Program-made: the position numbers and the translations under genes
Notes under the pieces: generated by a model
Database searches by the model: none
Told to the model about the DNA's origin: nothing
Seen by the model: the letters and a program-made list of their open reading frames with translations, nothing else
Assembly: GCA_039029935.1 (NCBI GenBank)
Contig: JBCCFC010001021.1
Coordinates: forward strand, 1-5,108
Direction: 5' to 3'
Source: G039029935 sp039029935
GTDB lineage: Bacteria > Chloroflexota > Anaerolineae > Caldilineales > Caldilineaceae
Length of the DNA: 5,108 bases
Part shown: piece after piece, positions 1 to 5,108 of the stretch
Layout of the letters: every line of letters starts with the position of its first letter
How positions within the stretch are numbered: position 1 is the stretch's first letter

Positions 1-61
1 CAATCTTATAAAAAATATTTATATGGCGTATGTACTCGATAAATCTGAAGGCATGATGTTT

Positions 62-1093
62 CTACCCTGGAATCTCAACGCCCAACTCAGTTGCAGCTTT
101 CCTCAGTAGTTGCCAAGTGGGTTCATCTAGTGGAATATTGTCACCACGTTGGTTGATGGCGTTTGTTTCTGGGTCACCGGGGAGAAGAATTTCATCCAGC
201 CCATCTGCGCTTGGTTCAGCCTTGACATCTGTATAGAAGGTGGCTGTCTGATCAAGAAAGGCATCCATAGAGCCAAAGGCATCAACGGATAGAACGATGA
301 AAAGCACACCATTGCGAGAAATTTGTCCAGGCAGACCAATCCCAGTTGTTCCCATAAGAACCCCACCCAGCAGTTCTGTCAGCACTAACAGACCAAAGCC
401 TTTGTATCCCGCCATTGGTAGCAATGCGCCGCAATCATAGAGATTGTGAGGATTCTGAGTTGGTTGTCCATTCGCATCCAACAGCCATCCTTCGGGTACT
501 TCTGTGTTTTGATTGCGTGCTAGGCGGACTTTTCCCTCGGAGACAATACTGGTAGAAAAGTCCAACAGAATAGGGCGTTGATTGGCAACAGGGATGGCGG
601 CAGCAAGAGGATTTGTGCCAAAGAGTGGGCGAGTGCCTCCCAACGGTGCAACACGTCGTGTCGGACTGTTGTAGACATTACAAAAAGCCAGACCAATCAT
701 ATTCTCTGCCGCAGCCATTTCAACCCATTCACCCAAGCGACCAACATGATTACAATTTTGTAACCCTGTCGCTGCAACCCCATGCTGTTTGGCCTTTTCA
801 ATGGTCTCTTGCATTGCAAAGTGGGCTGTGACTTGCCCGAAACCAAACTGCCCATCGACTATTGTCACACCACCCGTTTCTTGCACAACAATCGGTCCGG
901 CTTCTGGTTTGATTTCACCAATCGCAACACCATCCAAATAGGTTTCGACACGCACCACACCGTGCGAATCGTGTCCTGTTCGATTGGTTCGCACTAGGGA
1001 CTCTGCCACCAAACGCGCATAAGCGTCTGGTGTACCTGCTGCTTGAAAAATGTCGACTACAAAATTTGTTAATATTTCAGTGTTGATAAACAT
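62..1093 (-). CDS. Ldh_2 (malate/L-lactate dehydrogenase) family NAD(P)-dependent oxidoreductase
   Basis: This is a complete 343-aa cytosolic oxidoreductase of the Ldh_2 family (relatives include sulfolactate dehydrogenase ComC, ureidoglycolate dehydrogenase AllD and the piperideine/pyrroline-2-carboxylate reductase DpkA). These enzymes have their own NAD(P) fold, unrelated to the classical Rossmann lactate dehydrogenases. Visible family motifs are NRTGHDSHGVVRV (37-49, with H41 and H44), NHVGRLGEW (115-123), FGTNPLAAAIP (158-168), LDFSTS (177-182) with EGKVRLARN (186-194), GYKGFGL (229-235) and the C-terminal LPGDPE (304-309). The length is normal. I prefer ATG at 1093, with AAGGA 5 nt upstream, over the in-frame ATG at 1123, whose first codon touches the base of a perfect hairpin. 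It lies 275 nt downstream of the ATPase, so it may be the last gene of the operon or have its own promoter. The substrate (2-hydroxy/2-oxo acid or cyclic imine) cannot be told from the sequence. Confidence 0.9.
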   Translation of the reverse strand: MFINTEILTNFVVDIFQAAGTPDAYARLVAESLVRTNRTGHDSHGVVRVETYLDGVAIGEIKPEAGPIVVQETGGVTIVDGQFGFGQVTAHFAMQETIEKAKQHGVAATGLQNCNHVGRLGEWVEMAAAENMIGLAFCNVYNSPTRRVAPLGGTRPLFGTNPLAAAIPVANQRPILLDFSTSIVSEGKVRLARNQNTEVPEGWLLDANGQPTQNPHNLYDCGALLPMAGYKGFGLLVLTELLGGVLMGTTGIGLPGQISRNGVLFIVLSVDAFGSMDAFLDQTATFYTDVKAEPSADGLDEILLPGDPETNAINQRGDNIPLDEPTWQLLRKAATELGVEIPG

Positions 1094-1103
1094 ACTTTTC
1101 CTT
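1094..1103 (-). promoter_or_regulatory. Shine-Dalgarno of the Ldh_2 gene, decides its start
   Basis: AAGGA on the minus strand (1099-1103) is 5 nt before ATG at 1093. It lies outside the 19-bp hairpin and supports this start over the ATG at 1123. Confidence 0.7.
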
Positions 1104-1122
1104 GATGTACGCTCCCAATGCA

Positions 1123-1168
1123 TTAGGGATAGGATGGATTTAATCGTTCAAATCCATCCTATCCCTAA
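1123..1168 (-). repeat. Perfect 19-bp inverted repeat with 8-nt loop in the Ldh_2 leader
   Basis: The left arm (1123-1141) TTAGGGATAGGATGGATTT and the right arm (1150-1168) AAATCCATCCTATCCCTAA are exact reverse complements, separated by the 8-nt loop AATCGTTC (plus-strand reading). In the minus-strand transcript the hairpin ends 29 nt before the Ldh_2 ATG and leaves the Shine-Dalgarno free. No T-run follows it on either strand, so it is not a standard Rho-independent terminator. A leader stem that stabilises or regulates the mRNA, an extended operator, or a dispersed palindromic element would all fit. The repeat itself is certain; its role is not. Confidence 0.9.
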
Positions 1169-1229
1169 CTTAGAGAAGTTATTCTTGAACCCTTATCTTC
1201 ATTATTTATTCGGATTGACGCAGTTGAGC

Positions 1230-1278
1230 ATGGATTATACTGATAAATAGTAGAGGCTTGATATATAGTATAATCCAT
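1230..1278. repeat. 12-bp inverted repeat with 25-nt spacer, carrying -10-like hexamers
   Basis: ATGGATTATACT (1230-1241) is repeated exactly in inverse as AGTATAATCCAT (1267-1278), with a 25-nt AT-rich spacer. Each arm contains a -10-like hexamer on both strands: minus TATAAT at 1234-1239 and TATACT at 1267-1272; plus TATACT at 1236-1241 and TATAAT at 1270-1275. The core ATGGATT also occurs in both arms of the 19-bp hairpin nearer the gene. This could be a paired operator overlapping a promoter or simply a foldable leader; nothing in the sequence decides between them. Confidence 0.6.
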
Positions 1279-1281
1279 ACG

Positions 1282-1364
1282 AGTGCATCATCCAGTCTTA
1301 AAATTCTGGTTTCACCAGTGTAGTTACCCAAATTTTTAGCATTGACGATGCACTAGATTTTTTT
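1282..1364 (+). repeat. 11-bp inverted repeat (one mismatch) followed by a T7 run on the plus strand
   Basis: AGTGCATCATC (1282-1292) pairs with GACGATGCACT (1344-1354) with one mismatch, across a 51-nt interval. Inside it, CTGGT (1306-1310) can pair with ACCAG (1314-1318) or, as CTGG, with CCAG (1292-1295), so the inner stems exclude one another. On the plus strand the outer stem is followed by AGA and seven T residues (1358-1364), which resembles a terminator for plus-strand transcription; the loop is much longer than usual. The run abuts the ATPase stop codon, so it could also stop antisense transcription into that gene. Confidence 0.35.
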
Positions 1365-1368
1365 GTTG

Positions 1369-3558
1369 TTATTTATTCTGATGAGTGAAAAGTGGGAACA
1401 GAGAATTGATAATCCCTGCGAAGAGGGAGACAGCGGTAATGCTCACACCTACTAAGATGCCCCAGTTGAATAGTACGATTCCCCCCAGTGAAATGGCACT
1501 GGGGACAGTGGCAATGAGTAGATTATTTTTCATATTGATTTCGAAGTTTTGTACGATATCAAACATTTGACATAGCTGATTGAGTGTCCCATCCATCAGG
1601 ACAATCTGTGCACTATCGGTAGCAACACTCGTTGCACCACGCAGAGAAACCGACACATTGGCCTTTTTAAGCGCAATCGAATCGTTGATGCCATCCCCAA
1701 CAAAACAAATTGAACGCCCCTCTTGTTGTAACTTTTCGACCAAGCTGGCTTTATTTTCGGGTAAGGTATTGGCAAAATAGGCATCAACGTCCAACATCTG
1801 TGCCAGTTGCCTTGTCGGTGTCTCGTGATCGCCAGATATGATAATGATAGACATCTGGCGTTGTCGTAACTCTTCAATAATCCGTTCTGTTTCGGGACGA
1901 ATGGTTGCATGCAGTTCGATGGCTCCCACGAGTTGATCATCAAATGCTACCATCACGAGAGAGTGGCCTTGCACATGGCAGGCATCTTGTATGGTTTCTA
2001 TCTCTGGAGGAATCGGAATACCCTGCATGATCATAAACTTATGGCTACCAACGTATACGACTCGATCCGGCAGCGTCACTTGCATACCATAGCCAACTTG
2101 ATACTTGGCATTCAGGCTTTTCGGCCATGCAACGCCCTGTGCCTCTGCCGTCGCCAAGATTGCTTTGGCAATTGGATGACTCTGACCGTCCTCAGCCGTT
2201 GATGCATAGGTTAATACCTCGCGCTCGCTTACATTACCACATGTGTAGATTTTATGCACAGTTGGTACTTCCAGCGTCAATGTACCTGTCTTATCAAAAA
2301 CAATCGTGTCAATGGTACCCAAAAGTTCCAGCGAACGACCATCTTTGATGAGAATGCCTTGTTCTGATGCAATATTGAGAAAGGTCAACATGCTCGTTGG
2401 ACCAAAAATACGCATTTTATATCCAAAGGTGTTGGTTAAGACAGCGAGCGCGCTAATTGGTCCCAACAATGGTAGAAACAAGCCACTCAGAGCGAGTGTT
2501 GGCAGTGTCAAACGATCTGCAATGACCTCTCCTCGCGATTGGATTGAATTTTTAAAGTCGGCGGTTTGATGGAGAATTTCACCGATCTGCATAGCAACCG
2601 TTTGTTCACCTGTTTTTTTTGTTTGAACGTGGATTCTTCCTGCAAGAATAACCGTCGAGGCGAGGACTTCATCACCAACTCCTTTTTCGGCGAGTTGCGA
2701 TTCACCCGTCAGCTTGTGTTGGTCAATCGAAGCCGTCCCAGATACAATCACACCATCTACGGGAATCATTTGACCTGCCATGAGTACGATAATGTCATCA
2801 ACAGATAGGTTTTCAAATGGAATTTCTACTTCGATATTGTCTTTTGTGAGGATAAAAACCGTGCGAGGCTGATTGGAGAAGAGATGCATGAGGTTTTGTT
2901 TCGAGTTACTTTCACTTTTGAACAATAAGAGCCGACCCACTGTAAAAATCCAACAAGAAAATACAGCGGTATAAAAGTATCCGGTCAGCAAATACCCAGT
3001 GTATAGCAAGCCATCTAAAAAATAGGATGTAACGCGTCCATCCTGTAACCCTTCATAAGCAAACCAATAAAGGCGGCTACAATAATTGAGTACACCAGGT
3101 ATCACTAGCCAAATCAAAGGGGGATAGAGTACACTCAAACCAGCAATCGCAACGATAGATGACGCAATTGCAAAGTCAAGTTCCATCCTCTTTTCTTTGA
3201 GACTCATTCTGCGTTTCATGCCTTTGATCTGAGCCATCTGATTGCGCTGTTTTCCCAACAGCGGTGTCAGCAATCTGTCGCCCAGAGAGGGGGTATCCTC
3301 CCCGCCAAACAAAATCACCTCAACTCGTTGATACGAAGAGGAGACAAATTGACTTAGGTCGTTTTCTTGTGAAATGCTTCGCCTCACAATAGGAAACGAT
3401 TTGGTTGATTTCTGTTTTTCTGGTTGTAAGATCAGTTTATTGACCAAAGAGTCGAAATTTTTTTGACGAAATTTGGATCGTCTTCTCTTGAGATGTCGGA
3501 TCGACAGATGATGAACGTCAGTTATTGCTCTGGTGTAGATTGTGGATGCTGATTTCAT
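1369..3558 (-). CDS. P1B-like P-type ATPase with FGY in place of the CPx metal motif
   Basis: This is a 729-aa integral membrane P-type ATPase that should couple ATP hydrolysis to ion movement through an aspartyl-phosphate intermediate. All catalytic parts are present: actuator loop TGES (284-287), phosphorylation site DKTGT with D422, N-domain HP (461-462) with GYGM (489-492), SGD (575-577) and hinge GDGIND (621-626). Hydrophobic segments lie near 128-158, 177-213, 349-390 and 677-723, giving roughly 8 helices as in P1B pumps. The run GPTS...GILIKDG (386-407) matches the end of P1B helix M4, but the position normally held by CPC/SPC/TPC is FGY (378-380). The roughly 125-residue N-terminus is basic and has no CxxC metal-binding domain. 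Of the cysteines I found, at 160, 202, 440, 527, 618 and 663, only 160 and 202 lie in or near membrane segments, and none is in M4. ATG at 3558 is supported by AGGTGA 6 nt upstream. The start follows the SDR stop by 1 nt, implying coupled translation. The transported ion is unknown; the fold assignment is secure, the 'heavy metal' label is not. Confidence 0.9.
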   Translation of the reverse strand: MKSASTIYTRAITDVHHLSIRHLKRRRSKFRQKNFDSLVNKLILQPEKQKSTKSFPIVRRSISQENDLSQFVSSSYQRVEVILFGGEDTPSLGDRLLTPLLGKQRNQMAQIKGMKRRMSLKEKRMELDFAIASSIVAIAGLSVLYPPLIWLVIPGVLNYCSRLYWFAYEGLQDGRVTSYFLDGLLYTGYLLTGYFYTAVFSCWIFTVGRLLLFKSESNSKQNLMHLFSNQPRTVFILTKDNIEVEIPFENLSVDDIIVLMAGQMIPVDGVIVSGTASIDQHKLTGESQLAEKGVGDEVLASTVILAGRIHVQTKKTGEQTVAMQIGEILHQTADFKNSIQSRGEVIADRLTLPTLALSGLFLPLLGPISALAVLTNTFGYKMRIFGPTSMLTFLNIASEQGILIKDGRSLELLGTIDTIVFDKTGTLTLEVPTVHKIYTCGNVSEREVLTYASTAEDGQSHPIAKAILATAEAQGVAWPKSLNAKYQVGYGMQVTLPDRVVYVGSHKFMIMQGIPIPPEIETIQDACHVQGHSLVMVAFDDQLVGAIELHATIRPETERIIEELRQRQMSIIIISGDHETPTRQLAQMLDVDAYFANTLPENKASLVEKLQQEGRSICFVGDGINDSIALKKANVSVSLRGATSVATDSAQIVLMDGTLNQLCQMFDIVQNFEINMKNNLLIATVPSAISLGGIVLFNWGILVGVSITAVSLFAGIINSLFPLFTHQNK

Positions 3559-3570
3559 TTCACTTCACCT
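3559..3570 (-). promoter_or_regulatory. Shine-Dalgarno of the ATPase gene inside the SDR 3' end
   Basis: AGGTGA on the minus strand (3565-3570) lies within the last codons of the SDR gene, 6 nt before the ATPase ATG. The SDR TGA and the ATPase ATG are separated by a single A. This arrangement is typical of translational coupling and fixes the ATPase start. Confidence 0.75.
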
Positions 3571-4345
3571 GCGTTATTCTCAAGCACTCTTCGAGTCGTT
3601 GTTGACTATTTTTCGTTGGCTGGTAGCTCAATTCATCCATAACAGAACGGATGCTCCAAGGTTTTTCAAAATTTTGCGATACACCATAATAGACGCCAAA
3701 CTTCACATCGGTGTCAATGGCAGAGCGGAAGAGCGTAGCGCAATCAACATGACTAAGCAGTGTGCGATGTGTTCTCTGATTTTGTCGCAGTGCCGTACAT
3801 TCATCTGCCACAACCGTGCCAATGCGTAGGCAAATCACAGAAAGCTCTGTGACATCACTCATGACCCGCGCCCAACTTTCCTGTGCCAGCTTGAATCCAC
3901 CATAGATATCATCTGGTTTGGGATATGTAGACAGATCAATTTCGTTGCCTGTTAGCGAGATGCCACCCTCTTCGCTCATTCCTGTGACATGGTTTGAGCT
4001 GGCAAGGATCACTTTTTTAACCCCTTTTTCATTGGCCGCCTGCAAAATGTTATAAGCCCCTTGACCATACACGGCCATCATTCTCTGAAATGTCTGCACA
4101 TCGACAATACGCTCTTGACGAGGCATGGCAGTCAAGTTAATCACAGCATGGGCTTTCGTTGGGATAAAGCGACATAGATCATCATAGTTTGTGACATCAA
4201 TTTGCTGATAATGAATGGTGTTGGCCGTTGGATACCCGACTAAATCGCCCATCAAAATATCATAGTCATCAGAAAGGGCAGTCCAAAGAATCTGTCCGAT
4301 AACACCCAATCCACCTAATATCACCAAGTGTTTTTTTATACACAT
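3560..4345 (-). CDS. NAD-dependent SDR, uronate-dehydrogenase-like/epimerase family
   Basis: This is a 261-aa extended-type short-chain dehydrogenase/reductase, presumably cytosolic and NAD-dependent. The Rossmann glycine motif GGLGVIG is at residues 11-17, and an acidic residue after the second strand (D34 in MGDL) favours NAD over NADP. The active site is ASSNHVTG (115-122) followed by Y148-x3-K152 in IYGGFKLAQE, and CLRIGTV is at 172-178. The SSNH block, LRIG, the LSxxD segment (197-201) and the C-terminal VYYGVSQNF (218-226) resemble uronate dehydrogenases, which oxidise hexuronic acids to lactones, and related nucleotide-sugar epimerases. The length suits the uronate dehydrogenase group (about 265 aa) rather than full-size epimerases (over 300). 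I chose ATG at 4345 because AGGGG lies 6 nt upstream; the in-frame TTG at 4351 would have no spacing from that site. The gene sits between the sbnB-like gene and the ATPase. The substrate cannot be read from the sequence. Confidence 0.85.
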   Translation of the reverse strand: MCIKKHLVILGGLGVIGQILWTALSDDYDILMGDLVGYPTANTIHYQQIDVTNYDDLCRFIPTKAHAVINLTAMPRQERIVDVQTFQRMMAVYGQGAYNILQAANEKGVKKVILASSNHVTGMSEEGGISLTGNEIDLSTYPKPDDIYGGFKLAQESWARVMSDVTELSVICLRIGTVVADECTALRQNQRTHRTLLSHVDCATLFRSAIDTDVKFGVYYGVSQNFEKPWSIRSVMDELSYQPTKNSQQRLEECLRITQVK

Positions 4346-4356
4346 AAACAACCCCT
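4346..4356 (-). promoter_or_regulatory. Shine-Dalgarno of the SDR gene, decides its start
   Basis: AGGGG on the minus strand (4352-4356) stands 6 nt before ATG at 4345. It directly abuts the in-frame TTG at 4351, which rules that codon out as the likely start. The site lies in the 21-nt gap after the sbnB-like stop codon. Confidence 0.75.
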
Positions 4357-4366
4357 ATTGGTTTCT

Positions 4367-5108
4367 TTATCGTTCCAACCAAGGTTTGGGTAGAAATGAT
4401 TCGATGATTGTGCCGACATTCTGTTCGAGGGCAAGTTCTTGGAGCAAAAGCGCAACCGCCACATCCAGAATCGCCAAGCCAACAGGACTGTAAATTGCAA
4501 AGGGCTTTTCAAGGTCACGAGGCATTGTATCACCGTTGGCAATATGACCCATTTCTGTTCGCATGAAGGCGCGATGGCCGACCTGCTGCTCTGCTAGATG
4601 GACAGAAGTACGATGATTGCATACATAGCCAATATCATCAGCCACATTATCAGCTTTCAGAATGATATCTGGTGCAAAGTCATATAACGATACATGTAAG
4701 AAAACAGCATGTTCCGCATGTTCTGTCAACGTGTGAATATATGGCTCTTTCGTCGTCGTGCCAAAGCTCACAATTGGGACATGTCGCAAAATTGTTTCAT
4801 AGGTGTCCTCGATTTGAACCGTCAGATTGGCGTTGAGTTTATGGAGAACCGCGTCTCGGAAGCTTTCTGCACGTCCGCGACTGCGATTGAAGAGATGAAC
4901 CGTTTCTATCATGGGATAGACGGCAAGAAGAAATCGTAATATTTCGTAGTTGATAGGTCCGCAGCCAATCAGCCCGACTGTCTTTAGTGAGTCATCTACC
5001 CACAAGTAACGTGCAGCCAAAGCAGCACTAGCCGCAGTACGTTTAGTGCCAAAAACAGAGCTCTCCATGATCGCTGTTGGTTGTCCCGTCTCCAACGAAT
5101 TTAGGATA
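4367..5108 (-). CDS. sbnB: SbnB-like dehydrogenase (2,3-diaminopropionate biosynthesis), 5' end cut off by window edge
   Basis: This is the C-terminal three quarters of an ornithine-cyclodeaminase/mu-crystallin family enzyme of the SbnB type. In the characterised Staphylococcus pathway, SbnB oxidatively cleaves N-(1-amino-1-carboxyethyl)-glutamate with NAD to release L-2,3-diaminopropionate and 2-oxoglutarate in the cytosol. The frame stays open to the window edge; a TTG at 5095 is internal, because the codons before it read ILNS and continue the family's ETGxP motif. Numbering from that TTG, I see ETGQP (2-6), the substrate-side block FGTKRTAASAALAA (15-28), a Rossmann glycine motif LIGCGPINYEILRFL (42-56), HVSLYDF (134-140), TSVHLAEQ (163-170) and the C-terminal SPVGLAILDVAV (203-214). 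About 90 N-terminal residues should lie outside the window. The stop is 21 nt before the SDR start, so the two are probably co-transcribed. An SbnA-like partner is expected to the right. The subfamily call rests on motif memory; a related ornithine cyclodeaminase is the alternative. Confidence 0.88.
   Translation of the reverse strand, partial: ILNSLETGQPTAIMESSVFGTKRTAASAALAARYLWVDDSLKTVGLIGCGPINYEILRFLLAVYPMIETVHLFNRSRGRAESFRDAVLHKLNANLTVQIEDTYETILRHVPIVSFGTTTKEPYIHTLTEHAEHAVFLHVSLYDFAPDIILKADNVADDIGYVCNHRTSVHLAEQQVGHRAFMRTEMGHIANGDTMPRDLEKPFAIYSPVGLAILDVAVALLLQELALEQNVGTIIESFLPKPWLER

Larger units (their letters stand above)
1094..1368. other. Intergenic region rich in inverted repeats, between the ATPase and Ldh_2 genes
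   Basis: This is the only sizeable non-coding stretch in the window (275 nt), and I see no convincing gene in either strand. It holds three successive inverted repeats (1123-1168, 1230-1278 and 1282-1354) and the Ldh_2 ribosome binding site. Minus-strand -10-like hexamers TATAAT (1234-1239) and TATACT (1267-1272) lie in the two arms of the middle repeat, but neither has a good -35 at 16-18 nt. No strong GC-rich terminator with a T-run is visible on the minus strand after the ATPase; a 5-bp stem (1306-1318) followed by AATTTT is only a weak candidate. Whether the Ldh_2 gene is transcribed by read-through or from a promoter here is therefore open. Confidence 0.75.

Noticed and set aside
7..23. 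TATAAA/TTTATA palindrome downstream of the Ldh_2 gene as a terminator
   Set aside because: A 6-bp all-AT stem is too weak; it looks like ordinary AT-rich sequence.
1123..1168. The 19-bp hairpin as a Rho-independent terminator or CRISPR repeat
   Set aside because: No T-run follows the stem on either strand, and there is only one copy with no spacers.
1050..1250. Plus-strand 66-codon open frame spanning the Ldh_2 start and the spacer
   Set aside because: It is antisense to the real gene start, runs through the perfect hairpin, and shows no Shine-Dalgarno or recognisable protein features.
1298..1318. CTGGT/ACCAG stem followed by AATTTT on the minus strand as the ATPase operon terminator
   Set aside because: The stem is 5 bp and the T-tract is only four bases; too weak to annotate separately.
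1596..1943. Minus-strand 115-codon frame inside the ATPase
   Set aside because: It is in a different frame under the ATPase P-domain, whose DKTGT to GDGIND motifs are unbroken; a shadow frame.
3542..3829. Plus-strand 95-codon frame opposite the SDR 3' end
   Set aside because: It is fully antisense to the SDR C-terminus, which is conserved in sequence; no ribosome site or family motifs.
4351..4351. TTG at 4351 as the SDR start
   Set aside because: The AGGGG ribosome site directly abuts this codon, with no spacing; the ATG at 4345 has a 6-nt spacer.
5093..5095. TTG at 5095 as the true start of the sbnB-like gene
   Set aside because: The frame remains open to the edge, the upstream codons continue a family motif, and the visible protein lacks the usual first 90 or so residues.

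Overview
The window is a bacterial metabolic locus with four co-directional genes, all on the minus strand. In transcription order, from high to low coordinates, they are: (1) the 3' part of an SbnB-type dehydrogenase, which runs off the right edge; (2) a short NAD-dependent SDR of the uronate-dehydrogenase-like/epimerase type; (3) a P-type ATPase with the P1B (heavy-metal) fold but without the usual CPx metal motif; (4) a malate/L-lactate dehydrogenase-family (Ldh_2) oxidoreductase. Base composition is moderate (about 45% GC in a line I counted) and each internal gene start has a good Shine-Dalgarno sequence. That fits a bacterium, but I cannot assign a phylum from this window.

Layout. 4367-5108: sbnB-like, 5' end missing. 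3560-4345: SDR, starting 21 nt after the sbnB-like stop. 1369-3558: ATPase, starting 1 nt after the SDR stop, with its Shine-Dalgarno inside the last SDR codons. The first three genes therefore look like one translationally coupled operon. A 275-nt non-coding gap (1094-1368) follows, rich in inverted repeats, including a perfect 19-bp hairpin with an 8-nt loop just upstream of the last gene. 62-1093: Ldh_2 gene. 1-61 is short AT-rich non-coding sequence.

Functional reading. SbnB releases L-2,3-diaminopropionate (Dap), a building block of siderophores and peptide natural products, from an intermediate made by an SbnA partner; that partner would be expected outside the window, probably to the right. 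A sugar-acid/nucleotide-sugar-type SDR, an Ldh_2 oxidoreductase (a family that includes 2-oxoacid and cyclic-imine reductases) and a membrane ATPase in the same cluster suggest a small biosynthetic locus for a Dap-derived metabolite with its own ion pump. The pump is the most unusual component: the intramembrane CPC position reads FGY, there is no CxxC metal-binding domain, and a long basic N-terminus precedes the first membrane segment. The biosynthetic interpretation is inference; the enzyme families are well supported by visible motifs.
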